From: Trinickia violacea
GTDB lineage: Bacteria; Pseudomonadota; Gammaproteobacteria; Burkholderiales; Burkholderiaceae
Length of the DNA stretch: 64,000 bases
Direction of reading: 5' to 3'
Assembly: GCF_005280735.1 (NCBI RefSeq)
Contig: NZ_CP040078.1
Span: 3,631,251-3,695,250 of the forward strand
In this document: positions 53,939 to 63,349 of the stretch, in pieces
Position numbering within the stretch: the stretch's first letter is position 1
How the letters are laid out: every line of letters starts with the position of its first letter
Position numbers and translations under genes: made by a program
Notes under the pieces: model-generated
The model's input: the letters and a program-made list of their open reading frames with translations, nothing else
The model's database searches: none
What the model was told of the DNA's origin: nothing

Positions 53939-55981
53939 ATGGAGCATGCGTACGCTCAATTCTTGCATTTGCTCGCGGAGCACGCAGGCTGGGCGCTGGC
54001 CGTCGTCTTCCTCGCGGCGTTTCTCGAAGCGGTCGCCGTCGTCGGCACGTTCGTCCCCGGCAGCACGATCCTGTTCGTCGCCGGCGCGCTCGTGGGCACG
54101 GGTGCGCTGAACCTCGGCTGGCTTTTCGTCTGCGCGATCGCCGGCGCCGTTTGCGGCGACGGCATCAGCTATTGGATCGGTCATCGCTACCGGGACACCA
54201 TCGCGTGCCGCTGGCCGTTCAGCACGCATCCGAGCATCCTCGAAGGCGGCCGTCAATACTTCGCCAAGCACGGCGCCTTGAGCGTCGTCACCGCGCGCTT
54301 CTTCGCTCCGCTGCGGGCCATCGTGCCAGTCGTCGCGGGCATGCTCGGCATGACCCCCGCGCGCTTTTACACGATGAATGTGGTGTCGGCGCTGCTGTGG
54401 GCGCTCGCGCATATCCTGCCGGGCGTCGTGTTCGGCGCGTCGATCGAACTCGCGGGCGCGGTGTCGTTCCGTCTCGTGACCGTCATGGCGATGCTCATTG
54501 TCGCGCTGTGGGTCAGCGTGCGCGTGGTGCGCGTGGTCCTCGACCACGCGCGGAACTGGGCGAATGCGTCGCGCGCCGCGCTGATGCAGTGGGCGCGTCG
54601 ACAAGAAGGCAAAATCGGCCACGTGGTGTTGCGGATGTTCGACCCGGCCCACCCCGTCATGGGCTCGCTCTTCGCACTCTCCGTGCTCGTCGTACTGGCC
54701 GCCGCGATTTTCTTCAGCGTGTTCGCGGGCGTGGTGAGCGGCGCACCCCTTGTGCAAGTCGACCTGTCCGCGTACCGCTATTTGCAGTCGATCCGCTCGC
54801 CGTGGGCCGATGCGTTCTTCTCCGTGCTCGCCACGCTCGGCACCGTGCCGACGCTCGCGACGCTCGTCGCGACCACCACGCTCTTGATGGCCTATGAGCG
54901 CCGCTGGCGCACCATCGCCTACTGGCTGACCGCGGTCGTGTTCTCGCAGATGCTGATCATCGTGATCCAGTTGAGCGTGCTGCGCGTGGCGCCCGGGCAT
55001 GCGGGCTCCGACATCTACACGTTTCCGAGCAATCACGTCGCCGCCACGGTCACGATCTACGGCTTTCTCGCCTTCCTGCTCACACGCCGCGTCGGACGCT
55101 TCCAGGGCGTCGCGGTGACCGTCGTCTCGACGGGGATCATCGTCGCGGTCGCGTTCGCGGGCCTCTATCTGGGCCGCTTCGCGCTGTCGGACGCGCTCGG
55201 CGGCGCGGCGTTCGCGGTCGTCTGGGTGGCGATCGCGGGCGTCTTCGCCGTCTGGAAACATCCCGATCCGCCGCCGAGCCGGCCGCACCTGCCCGCCGTG
55301 GTCCTCGCGATGATCGGCTTGAGCGTCGCGTGGCAGGCGAGCAGCAGCGTGTCGAGCAACGCCGCGTCCGAAACGCCGCCGAGCGTGCCGATCGCCGTCA
55401 CCGAAGCGAAGTGGGCCGACTCGGTCTGGAAGACCTTTCCGTGCTATCGCTCCGACATGGTCGGCGACCGGCGCGAGCCGATTACCGTGCAATGGGCGAG
55501 CGATCCGTCGCAGCTTGCGGCGCAATTGGAGAGCCGGGGATGGACCGAAGGCACGCGTCTGACGACGCGCAGCCTGCTCTCGCTCGTCTCCCCCGATGTC
55601 TCGGCGATGTCTCTGCCGGTGCTGCCGAAGCTCAACAACGGCATCCCGTCGACGCTCGTCTTCACGCGTTCGCACGACATGCGCGACGAGCGCGACGTGC
55701 TGCGCTTCTGGCCGACCGGCTATGCGGTCGAAGGGCACGACGGCAATCCGCCGGCGCCGATCTGGCTCGGCTCGCTCGTGCACGAGCGCTTGCTGCGGCC
55801 GTCGTGGCCGTTCAACATCTTGCGTCCCGACAAGCGCATGGAGCCTCTGATCACCGAGCGCGGCCAGCCGGCGGGATGGCGCGCGCTCGAAGTATCGAGA
55901 GACACGGGCTGCAACGGCGTGCCCGTCAATTTGTTATCGTCGGACGTGCGGCAACCGCCTGCCGCGGCCAACAAGAAGTAA
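53939..55981 (+). CDS. DedA-PAP2-LssY fusion membrane protein
   Basis: 680 residues from the ATG with a CGGAG site. Residues 1-200 are a DedA domain (LEAVAVVGTFVPGSTILFVAGALVG, and the GDGISYWIGHRYRD and ARFFAPLRAIVPVVAGMLGM motifs). Residues ~235-470 are a PAP2-like phosphatase domain, and ~490-680 a LssY C-terminal domain. In the PAP2 part motif 2 reads FPSNH, with Asn instead of Gly, but motif 3, usually YLGxH-xxSD, reads YLGRFALSD, so Phe414 replaces the nucleophilic histidine. The domain may be a non-catalytic lipid carrier or binder. The usual LssY/DedA proteins act on undecaprenyl or phospholipid transport. Confidence 0.85.
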   Translation: MEHAYAQFLHLLAEHAGWALAVVFLAAFLEAVAVVGTFVPGSTILFVAGALVGTGALNLGWLFVCAIAGAVCGDGISYWIGHRYRDTIACRWPFSTHPSILEGGRQYFAKHGALSVVTARFFAPLRAIVPVVAGMLGMTPARFYTMNVVSALLWALAHILPGVVFGASIELAGAVSFRLVTVMAMLIVALWVSVRVVRVVLDHARNWANASRAALMQWARRQEGKIGHVVLRMFDPAHPVMGSLFALSVLVVLAAAIFFSVFAGVVSGAPLVQVDLSAYRYLQSIRSPWADAFFSVLATLGTVPTLATLVATTTLLMAYERRWRTIAYWLTAVVFSQMLIIVIQLSVLRVAPGHAGSDIYTFPSNHVAATVTIYGFLAFLLTRRVGRFQGVAVTVVSTGIIVAVAFAGLYLGRFALSDALGGAAFAVVWVAIAGVFAVWKHPDPPPSRPHLPAVVLAMIGLSVAWQASSSVSSNAASETPPSVPIAVTEAKWADSVWKTFPCYRSDMVGDRREPITVQWASDPSQLAAQLESRGWTEGTRLTTRSLLSLVSPDVSAMSLPVLPKLNNGIPSTLVFTRSHDMRDERDVLRFWPTGYAVEGHDGNPPAPIWLGSLVHERLLRPSWPFNILRPDKRMEPLITERGQPAGWRALEVSRDTGCNGVPVNLLSSDVRQPPAAANKK

Positions 55982-55996
55982 CAGGAATCGAAGCCC

Positions 55997-57037
55997 ATGC
56001 ATCCCATTCCTCCTGCGATGATTGCAAGCTGGGGCGCCGGAGTCGTCTTTCTGAACGTGCTGTTGACGCGGCTCGGCGTTCCGATCCCGGCCGTGCCGAT
56101 TCTGGTGCTGGCGGGCACGGCGATCGCGAGCCACACGCTGTCGTTCTGGCCCGTGCTGCTCGGCGCGGTGTGCGGCGCGCTCGCCGGCGACGGCGTGTGG
56201 TTCGCCGCAGGCCGCCGCTACGGCGAGCGCGTGTTCGAGGCGCTCGCGCGGCTGTCGCCGTACATCGGGGTCACCGTGCGCGCGGCGCGCTCGCTGTTCG
56301 AGCGCTTCGGCGTGTCGATCACGGCCGTGTCAAAATTCGTCCCCGGCCTCGCGTTCATTACGCCGCCGCTGATGGGCACGACGCGCGTCGATACGCGCAT
56401 CTTTTTAGCCTGGGACGTGGTGAGCGCCACGACGTGGGCGGCGTGCTGGCTGCTCGGCGGCGTGGTCGTGGAAAACGAATTACACCTGTTGCTGAGCATC
56501 GTCAGAGGCCATGGCGCCACGCTCGTCGATGTGGTCGCCGCCGTCCTCGCGGGATACTTCGTGCTGCGCCTGATGCAACGCTGGCGCATGCGCCGGATGC
56601 TCGTGCGGATACGGCGCGCCGCGCATGCGATGGAGGCCCAGTGGGCGCTCGCCGCGCCGTCGCCCGTCGTGCTCGATGCGCGTCCCGAGCCGATTCGAAG
56701 CCACGCGGCGCATCGCATTCCGCGTGCCACACCGCTCGATCCGACTTGCGCGGACAAGGTCGATGAGGCGCTCGCCGCCGACGATGCCGTGGTCTACTGC
56801 GTTTGCCCGGATCACGCCACCGCCGACGAGATCGGCCGGAAGATGCGCGAGAAAGGGTTCACGCGCATTCGCACCGTCAAGGGCGATCTCGATGCGTGGC
56901 GGCGGCGCGGCTATCCGATCAGCACTTCGTCACACGTCGACGCGGACGGCATTGAAACATCGAACGCACCAGACGTGCCGCTCGAGCAAACCCCGCTCAC
57001 CGTGCGATGCATCGCGCCCAAGCGGCCGCGCACTTAG
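55997..57037 (+). CDS. DedA-rhodanese fusion membrane protein
   Basis: 346 residues. The N-terminal ~200 residues are DedA-like: LNVLLTRLGVPIPAVPILVLAG, GDGVWFAAGRRYGERVF, VSKFVPGLAFITPPLMG. The C-terminal ~90 residues form a rhodanese domain: VVLDARPEPIRSHAAHRIPRATPLD, DDAVVYCVCPDHATADEIGRKMREKGFTRIRTVKGDLDAWRRRGYPI, with Cys270 in the active-loop position. AGGA precedes the ATG, and the gene begins 15 bp after the DedA-PAP2-LssY gene, so both are probably co-transcribed. Its stop overlaps the convergent aminotransferase stop. Confidence 0.85.
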   Translation: MHPIPPAMIASWGAGVVFLNVLLTRLGVPIPAVPILVLAGTAIASHTLSFWPVLLGAVCGALAGDGVWFAAGRRYGERVFEALARLSPYIGVTVRAARSLFERFGVSITAVSKFVPGLAFITPPLMGTTRVDTRIFLAWDVVSATTWAACWLLGGVVVENELHLLLSIVRGHGATLVDVVAAVLAGYFVLRLMQRWRMRRMLVRIRRAAHAMEAQWALAAPSPVVLDARPEPIRSHAAHRIPRATPLDPTCADKVDEALAADDAVVYCVCPDHATADEIGRKMREKGFTRIRTVKGDLDAWRRRGYPISTSSHVDADGIETSNAPDVPLEQTPLTVRCIAPKRPRT

Positions 57038-58344
57038 GCCGCAAGGCGGTCCAGACTTTCGCGCAATGCCTGATCGAGAATCGAAATCCCGCGATCGATC
57101 TCATCGTGCGACACGGTGAGCGGCGGCGCGATGCGCCAGACCGATCCGCGCTCGGGCCGCCGCCGAATGTTCATGCTCAGGCCCAATTCGAAGCACCGCT
57201 GCGTGGTGAGCGCGCCCAACGGGTGATGAGGAAGCCGCGATTCGCGGTCCTTCACGAGCTCGATGCCAAGCAGCATGCCTTCGCCGCGCACGTCGCCGAT
57301 CACTTCGTAGCGCGCTTGCAATTCGAGCAACCGGTTGCGTAGATAAGCGCCCGTCGTGCGTGCGCGAGCGATCAGATCCTCTTTCACGATCGTATCGAGC
57401 ACGGCGAGCCCGACACGCGCCGGAAGCGGATCGGACACGTGGCTCGTGTAGTACGTGAAGCCTTTCTCGTGGACGTCTTCCTCGATCTTCTCGGTGGTGA
57501 TCGTGGCGGCAAGCGGCAAGCCGCCGCCCATCGTCTTCGACACGCTCATGATGTCCGGCAGGACGCCGAAATAATCCGAAGCTGTCCGATGACCGATGCG
57601 CCCAAACGCGGTTTGCGCCTCGTCGAAGATGAGCAGCATGCCGCGCTCGTCGGCCGCGCGGCGCAGCGCCTGCATGTACGATTTCGGCGGCACCAGCACG
57701 CCGCCCGCGCTGATGATCGGCTCGACGATGATCGCGGCGCCGCGCCCAGTCGTTGCCATGTCGAACATTTTGAGGCCCAGTTCCAGACACGCGAGCGCCG
57801 ATGCTTCGCCAGAAAGCCCCTTGATATAGGGACGATATTCGTTCGGCTCGGGCATCACGAACACGCCCGGCGGCGGCACGCCATAGCCCTTGCGGTCGCT
57901 CGCAAACGAGACGCTGCTTGCGCCGGCCGTCACGCCATGCCACGAGCCGCCCACCGCGAGCACCTCGTAGCCGCCGGTGAACATCTTCGCCATGCGCAGC
58001 GCGACCTCGTTGCTTTCCGCCCCCGTGTTGACGAAGATCGATTTCTTCAACGGGCTGTTCATCCACTCGCGCGCAAGGCGCTCGGCCAGCTCGGCCACGA
58101 CTTCCGGAATCATCCCGCTGAACAGGTGGAACGCCTCCTGCCCTGCGCGATTGACGGCCTCCACGATCGCCGGATGGTTGTGGCCGATCGTGGCGCACAT
58201 CTGGCCTGACGTGAAGTCGAGAATCTCGCGGCCGGTGTCGTCGACCACGATCGCGCCCCTGGCCGAGCGGAACAGATTCGGGAACGTGTCGCCGCCGTAG
58301 CGGACCAGGAATTCCTTTGCAGCGGCGCGAAGATCGTGTTTCAT
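57034..58344 (-). CDS. Class-III aminotransferase, dialkylglycine-decarboxylase-like
   Basis: 436 residues. PLP-binding lysine lies in PDIMSVSKTMGGGLPLAATIT, and the Asp and Gln of the ring-stacking motif are in LLIFDEAQTAFGRIG. The N-terminal part (FTSGQMCATIGHNHPAIVEAVNRAGQEAFHLFSGMIPEVVAELAERL) and the glycine-rich VGGSWHGVTAGASSVSF resemble 2,2-dialkylglycine decarboxylase. Start at MKHDLRAAAKEFL with AGGA upstream. It is divergent from a LysR gene, the probable regulator. It could equally be an omega-aminotransferase; the substrate is not shown by sequence. Confidence 0.87.
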   Translation of the reverse strand: MKHDLRAAAKEFLVRYGGDTFPNLFRSARGAIVVDDTGREILDFTSGQMCATIGHNHPAIVEAVNRAGQEAFHLFSGMIPEVVAELAERLAREWMNSPLKKSIFVNTGAESNEVALRMAKMFTGGYEVLAVGGSWHGVTAGASSVSFASDRKGYGVPPPGVFVMPEPNEYRPYIKGLSGEASALACLELGLKMFDMATTGRGAAIIVEPIISAGGVLVPPKSYMQALRRAADERGMLLIFDEAQTAFGRIGHRTASDYFGVLPDIMSVSKTMGGGLPLAATITTEKIEEDVHEKGFTYYTSHVSDPLPARVGLAVLDTIVKEDLIARARTTGAYLRNRLLELQARYEVIGDVRGEGMLLGIELVKDRESRLPHHPLGALTTQRCFELGLSMNIRRRPERGSVWRIAPPLTVSHDEIDRGISILDQALRESLDRLAA

Positions 58345-58520
58345 GAGCCCATGTCCTGTTGGAAAATGCATCATCGATGCGGATGCAACGACGTTATCAA
58401 TCCCTGCACTGCAGCGTCCAATGTTGAATTCGCATCCACGGCTCATGCGCCATACGCATCGCATGCTGCGTTTCTTGCATGACGCTCTACGCCAACCCTG
58501 TTTCCCTCACGGAGCCTCAG

Positions 58521-59426
58521 ATGGACACCCGGTGGTTTCAGGACTTCCTCACGCTTGCCGAGGTGCGCAACTTCACCAAAGCCGCCGAGATACGCAATCT
58601 GTCGCAAGCCGCGTTCAGCCGGCGCATCCAAGGTCTCGAACAATGGCTCGGCGTGAAGCTCGTCGACCGCAACGCGTTTCCCACGACCCTCACCGATGCC
58701 GGCGAGCGATTCCGCCAAACCGCCGCCGAGGTGACGGCCAAGCTCGCGGACGCCAAAGCGGAACTCGGTGCCGCGGATACGCGCAATCACGTCCGCATCG
58801 CGCTGCCGTATGCGTTGGCGACGACGCGGCTTCCCGCGTGGTGGAAGCGCTGGTCGAGCGGCCAGCCGCTGACCTGCAGCCTCGAGCTCGGCAACGTGCA
58901 CGACACAGTGTCGGCGTTGATGTCGGGCGCGGTCGATCTGCTGATCTGCTTCCAGCAGGCGCAGCATCCGATCCGTATCGATGAGGCGCGCTACGAACAG
59001 GTGACGTTGGGCACCGAGGTCGTGCGGCCCTATGCGGCGCGCGCGGAAGTCGAAAGCGGCCGCCTGCGAATGCCCGGCACGCAGGCGCAGCCGCTGCCGC
59101 TTCTCATGTATTCGCCGACCGTGTATTTCGCGCGCGTCGTCGAGATCGCCATGGAGCAAGCGTCCGAAAAAATCTCGGGGGTCCGCGTTTTCGAAGCAGA
59201 AATGTCCGACGTGCTCGGCGATTTGGCGTCGAGCGGTCTCGGCGTCGCCTGGCTCGCCGACAGCTCGTTTGAATCGGACCGGGGATGGGATCTCGTCGCG
59301 CTCGGCGATGGGAAATGGAATGTCGAGGTGTCGATCTGCGCGTATAAGGCGGCGGGCAGCCGACAGCCTGGCGTAGAAGCGCTTTGGCAGGAAATCTGCC
59401 GTCACAGCGAAGCCGGAGATCGATAA
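58521..59426 (+). CDS. LysR-family transcriptional regulator
   Basis: 301 residues from the ATG with CGGAG upstream; the open frame extends 14 codons further. HTH: MDTRWFQDFLTLAEVRNFTKAAEIRNLSQAAFSRRIQGLEQWLGVKLVDR. Its SQAAFSRRIQGLE helix is typical of the HexR-like/YwbI LysR branch. Effector domain from about residue 90. Divergent from the class-III aminotransferase gene with a 176-bp gap, so likely its regulator. Confidence 0.9.
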   Translation: MDTRWFQDFLTLAEVRNFTKAAEIRNLSQAAFSRRIQGLEQWLGVKLVDRNAFPTTLTDAGERFRQTAAEVTAKLADAKAELGAADTRNHVRIALPYALATTRLPAWWKRWSSGQPLTCSLELGNVHDTVSALMSGAVDLLICFQQAQHPIRIDEARYEQVTLGTEVVRPYAARAEVESGRLRMPGTQAQPLPLLMYSPTVYFARVVEIAMEQASEKISGVRVFEAEMSDVLGDLASSGLGVAWLADSSFESDRGWDLVALGDGKWNVEVSICAYKAAGSRQPGVEALWQEICRHSEAGDR

Positions 59427-59456
59427 TTAAAAAAGCGGGCACCGCAGTGCCCGCTT
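59424..59456 (-). terminator. Rho-independent terminator after oligopeptidase A
   Basis: A nine-bp stem AGCGGGCAC / GTGCCCGCT with a four-base loop, followed on the minus strand by six or more T. It lies about 50 bp after the oligopeptidase stop and close to the convergent LysR stop, where it may also act on that transcript less well. Confidence 0.85.
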
Positions 59457-59505
59457 CATCGATTGCTTTGCGCTTGCCCGGCTCGCTCGGCTTGCCGCGC
59501 AAACC

Positions 59506-61545
59506 TCAAGCCGCCAGCAACCCCCGCTTGCGCAACATCGGCGCCGCTTGCGGATCGCGTCCGCGGAACGCGCGAAACGCCGCGCGCTCTTCGCGGCTAT
59601 CGCCCGCGCTGTAAATGTAGCGATGCAGCTTTTCGGCCAACGCCGGATCGAACGCGTTGCCCGCTTCCTCGAACGCATCGAACGCCTCGGCCTCCAGCAC
59701 TTCCGCCCACATGTAGACGTAGTAGCCCGCCGCATAGTACGAGCCGCTGAACACGTGCCCGAAATGCGGCAGGCGGTGCCGCATGCCGATTTCGCGCGGC
59801 ACGCCGAGGCGCTCGCGCTCTTCCGCTTCGAATGTGGCGATATCGATACCGGCCGGGTTTTCCTGCAGGTGCAGCGCCATATCGATCAGCGCAGACGACG
59901 TGTACGCGACCGTATCGAAACCCTGATTGAACGTCTGCGACGCGCGGATGCGCTCGATCAGCGCGGCAGGAATCGGCTCGCCCGTCTTCACATGACGCGC
60001 GTGCTTGGCGAGCACTTCCGGCACCGTCGCCCAGTTTTCCATCAATTGCGAAGGCAGCTCGACATAATCGCGCGGCACTTGCGTGCCCGACAGACGCGCG
60101 TAGCTCACGTCGGACAACAAGCCGTGCAAGCCATGGCCGAACTCATGGAACAGCGTGCGGACGTCGTCGAAACCCAGGAGTGTCGGGCCGTCGCCGCCGC
60201 GCGCGAAATTGTTGTTGTTCACCACGATCGGAATCGACTTGCTGCCGTTCTTCGACTGATGGCGATAGACGCTCATCCACGCGCCGCCCTGCTTGTTGGG
60301 CCGCGCGTAGTTGTCGCCGAGGAAGATGCCCACCAGCTCGCCGTCGCCGCGCACTTCCCACACACGCACATCCGGGTGATAGAGCGGCACGCCGGCTTGC
60401 TCGACGAACTGCAGGCCGAACAAGCGGCCCGCGCAATCGAACATCGCGCCGATCATCGCGTCGAGGCTGAAATACGGCTTCACCTGCGCATCGTCGAGGG
60501 CGTAGCGTTCGGCGCGGACTTTTTCGGCGAGGTAGTACCAATCCCACGGTTCGATGCCGGTGGGTTCGCCGAGCGCCGCGGCTTGCTCGACCAGCGCCTT
60601 GCGCTCTTCGCGCGCGCTGGCCTTGGCGGGCTCCCACACCTGCCGGAACAAGTCATAGACCGCCGACGGCTTGCCCGCCATCCGGTCCACGAGCGCGTAG
60701 TCGGCGTAGCTGTCGTAGCCGAGCAATTGCGCCTGTTCGTGGCGCAGCGCCAGGATTTCGCGCGCGAGCGGACGGTTGTCGCGCTCCGGCGTTTCGCCGC
60801 GGCCGGTCCACGCGCGCCACGCGGCCTCGCGCAGATCGCGGCGCGTGGACCACGTGAGAAACGGCAGCACCAGCGAGCGCGACAGCGTGATCGCGTGGCC
60901 GTCGACGCCGCGCTCCTGTGCGGCGCTCTTCGCGGCCTCGCGCAGAAATTCGGGCAGGCCCGCGAGGTCGGCCTCGGTTTTCAGGGGCAGCTGGTAGCTC
61001 GATTCGTCGGCGAGCACGTTTTGCGCGAACTGCGTTTGCAGATTCGCGAGACGCTCCGCGATCGCGGCAAAGCGCTCGCGTGCGGCGCCTTTCAGCGTCG
61101 CGCCGGTACGCACGAAATCGGTATGCAGACGCTCGAGCAAGCGCTGCTGCTCTTCGCTCAACGACAACGCGGCGGCTTGCCGGTGAACGGCATCGAGCCT
61201 CGCAAAGAAGCCCGCGTGCATCGAGACCTTGCTCGCGTGCGCGGCCAGGAGCGGCGCCATGTCGCGCTCGACCGCCTGCAGCTCGGGCGGCGCCTCCGAC
61301 GAGCAAAGGTTTTCGAAGACCAGTTGCACACGCTGGAGGCGCGCGCCGGCGGCATCGAATGCGGCGACCGTGTTGTCGAACGTGGGCGCGGCGGAATTCG
61401 TTGCCAACGCATCGATTTCGGCGAGATGCTCGGCGAACAGCGTCGTGAAGGCCGGAATGAAGTGTTCGGGTTGAATTTGCGCAAACGGCGGCAACTGGTA
61501 GGGGGTTTGCCAATCTTGCAGCAGCGGGTTGCTGGACTCGTTCAT
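59506..61545 (-). CDS. prlC: Oligopeptidase A, M3 metallopeptidase
   Basis: 679 residues. The zinc motif HEFGHGLHGLLSD (HExxH plus the downstream Glu in VELPSQLMENWA) is clear, as are PYFSLDAMIGAMFDCAGRLFGL and the C-terminal SGSYYAAGYYVYMWAEVLEAEAFDAFEE. The start MNESSNPLLQDWQTPYQLPPFAQIQPEHFIPAF is the usual OpdA N-terminus; the longer open frame upstream is not homologous and is a shadow of the diguanylate cyclase gene. Cytoplasmic; degrades signal peptides and other short peptides. Confidence 0.95.
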   Translation of the reverse strand: MNESSNPLLQDWQTPYQLPPFAQIQPEHFIPAFTTLFAEHLAEIDALATNSAAPTFDNTVAAFDAAGARLQRVQLVFENLCSSEAPPELQAVERDMAPLLAAHASKVSMHAGFFARLDAVHRQAAALSLSEEQQRLLERLHTDFVRTGATLKGAARERFAAIAERLANLQTQFAQNVLADESSYQLPLKTEADLAGLPEFLREAAKSAAQERGVDGHAITLSRSLVLPFLTWSTRRDLREAAWRAWTGRGETPERDNRPLAREILALRHEQAQLLGYDSYADYALVDRMAGKPSAVYDLFRQVWEPAKASAREERKALVEQAAALGEPTGIEPWDWYYLAEKVRAERYALDDAQVKPYFSLDAMIGAMFDCAGRLFGLQFVEQAGVPLYHPDVRVWEVRGDGELVGIFLGDNYARPNKQGGAWMSVYRHQSKNGSKSIPIVVNNNNFARGGDGPTLLGFDDVRTLFHEFGHGLHGLLSDVSYARLSGTQVPRDYVELPSQLMENWATVPEVLAKHARHVKTGEPIPAALIERIRASQTFNQGFDTVAYTSSALIDMALHLQENPAGIDIATFEAEERERLGVPREIGMRHRLPHFGHVFSGSYYAAGYYVYMWAEVLEAEAFDAFEEAGNAFDPALAEKLHRYIYSAGDSREERAAFRAFRGRDPQAAPMLRKRGLLAA

Positions 61546-61833
61546 GTCGATTGCCTTGTGGGCGGTCAGCTTCAGGAATCGGACATGATATGCCAGCGCG
61601 CGCGCCGCCGCAGGCGCGCCTTCGCGAAGGAGGGCTCTAGCGCCGGGGTCTGCACTTGAACCATTAGACAACGCGTACGCGCTTTCTAAGTGCAAACCAC
61701 CATCAATCGCGGTTCGATTTGTAGGAAAATAACCCGCCTGTAGGCGAGAACAACAAATCCAGGACCGGCCGCAACCAACACCGCATTGCTCGCCGACAGC
61801 CAAGACAGCACAACAACAAACGGGACACGTGGG

Positions 61834-63198
61834 ATGGAAGACTTGCTGATACAGCGCGCGACGCGCAAACAGGCGGCGGTTGCCGGCGTCTTCGCGCTGC
61901 TCATCCTGCTCACGCTGGCGATCGCGGCGCCGCGCGCGCAACTTGCGCTGCCGCCCGTTGCCCCGTTCCTGCCGATGTGCGCGCTCACGGTGTTCACCAC
62001 CGCATGCATCGCCGCGTTTCTCCTCAGCGCCCGTTTTGCCGCAACGCGTCAATTGATGCTCTGCGCGCTCGGCGGCGCCTATGCCTACACGGCCGTCGCC
62101 GTGGCCTTGCAGCTGCTGACGTTTCCCGGTGTCATCACGCCTTCCGGCCTCTTCGGCGCGGGGCCGCACAGTTCCGGGTGGATCTGGGTGTTCTGGCACG
62201 GCGGCTTTCCGCTGCTCGTGATGCTGGCCGCCTTGATCCGCGAGCGAGTCAAACAGCGGCCCGTCAATCCCGCGCACGTCAATTCGTGGGCCTGGGCCCT
62301 GATCGGCGGCCCGGTGGCGATTGCCGTCGTGCTCGGCGCAATCGCGATCCATCTGCCTCTGCCGCAGGCACTGAACCCCGCCGCCGACGCCGGCAATCTT
62401 TCGAGCGATCACACGGCGCTCGTCATCCTGCTGCTCAACCTCGTCGCGATCGTCGTCGTGCTGTCGACGGGCCGGCTGCGCTCCCTGCTCGACCTGTGGC
62501 TCGCGATCGCCGTGCTCACCTGCTTCATCGACACCTGCCTCAATCTGCTCAGTGCGGATCGCTTCACGGTCGGCTGGTACATCGGGCGCGTTTTCAGCAT
62601 GCTTGCTCCGGGCATCCTGGTCTGCGTGCTGGTTTGGGAGGTGACGGTGCTCTACCGGCGGATGTCCGAGGCGTACGCGTCGCTGCTGCAAAGCTCCGTG
62701 CTCGATGCGCTGACGCGCATTTACAACCGCACTTACTTCAACGACCAATTACGCAAAGAATTCGACCGCGCGAAACGTAGCGCGTCACCGCTGTCTCTCA
62801 TCATGTTCGATGTCGACTACTTCAAGCGCTACAACGATGAATACGGCCATCTTCAAGGCGATGCCTGCCTGAAGGCGGTGGCGAACGCGCTCGCTGGCGT
62901 CGTGCGCCGCCCGTCCGATTTCGTGGCGCGCTTCGGCGGCGAGGAGTTTGCCCTCGTGTTGCCCGATACGGACGCACAGGCCGCTTCTGCCATCGCCGAG
63001 CGGGCACGGCAAGCGGTGGTGCTGCTGGGCTTGGGCGCGCCGACGCAGCTCGGCTGCGTGACGGTCAGCGCGGGTTGCGCCACCCACGAGCATGGCATGC
63101 TGGCGAGCCCCGACGAACTGGTCAGCGCGGCGGACGCCGCGCTTTACGCCGCCAAGCGAGCGGGACGCAACCGGGTACAGCGCGCCGGGGCGGAATGA
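61834..63198 (+). CDS. Membrane diguanylate cyclase (GGDEF)
   Basis: 454 residues. About seven or eight hydrophobic helices fill residues ~12-275, a MASE-type membrane sensor region (MASE4-like by length). The GGDEF domain reads SSVLDALTRIYNRTYFNDQL, IMFDVDYFKRYNDEYGHLQGD and RFGGEEFALVLPDT. The GGEEF active loop is intact, and an RxxD allosteric I-site (RPSD) lies five residues before it, so product inhibition is likely. It makes cyclic di-GMP at the inner membrane. The start MEDLLIQRATRK follows a weak GTGGG; a 16-codon upstream extension is possible. The gap before it (61546-61833) holds no gene, but a TGCACTT/AAGTGCA pair could fold in the leader. Confidence 0.9.
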   Translation: MEDLLIQRATRKQAAVAGVFALLILLTLAIAAPRAQLALPPVAPFLPMCALTVFTTACIAAFLLSARFAATRQLMLCALGGAYAYTAVAVALQLLTFPGVITPSGLFGAGPHSSGWIWVFWHGGFPLLVMLAALIRERVKQRPVNPAHVNSWAWALIGGPVAIAVVLGAIAIHLPLPQALNPAADAGNLSSDHTALVILLLNLVAIVVVLSTGRLRSLLDLWLAIAVLTCFIDTCLNLLSADRFTVGWYIGRVFSMLAPGILVCVLVWEVTVLYRRMSEAYASLLQSSVLDALTRIYNRTYFNDQLRKEFDRAKRSASPLSLIMFDVDYFKRYNDEYGHLQGDACLKAVANALAGVVRRPSDFVARFGGEEFALVLPDTDAQAASAIAERARQAVVLLGLGAPTQLGCVTVSAGCATHEHGMLASPDELVSAADAALYAAKRAGRNRVQRAGAE

Positions 63199-63254
63199 CG
63201 GGCTTTGCGTCCACCCGGCGCAATCGGCGCGAGAGATGAAATACGGCTGCACAT

Positions 63255-63282
63255 AAAAAAGGCGCCGTGCAAGCACGGCGCC
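63255..63282 (-). terminator. Rho-independent terminator
   Basis: A nine-bp stem GGCGCCGTG / CACGGCGCC with a four-base loop; on the minus strand six T follow. It lies about 70 bp beyond the stop of the small gene at 63350. A second weaker repeat (ATTCCGG/CCGGAAT) lies between them. Confidence 0.85.
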
Positions 63283-63349
63283 AGAAGATTCCGGCCCAGG
63301 AAACCGGAATCCGAGAGAAATAGGTTCATCCACGGAAAGCGATCGATCG

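Noticed and set aside
61640..61700. Possible tRNA fragment (the reverse strand reads GTCTAATGGTTCAAG).
   Set aside because: No acceptor stem or anticodon arm can be folded; at most a leader hairpin TGCACTT/AAGTGCA.
61546..62748. 400-codon upstream extension of oligopeptidase A.
   Set aside because: It lies antisense to the diguanylate cyclase gene, is Arg/Gln/His-rich and unlike any M3 peptidase; the MNESSNPLLQDW start is the family's normal N-terminus.
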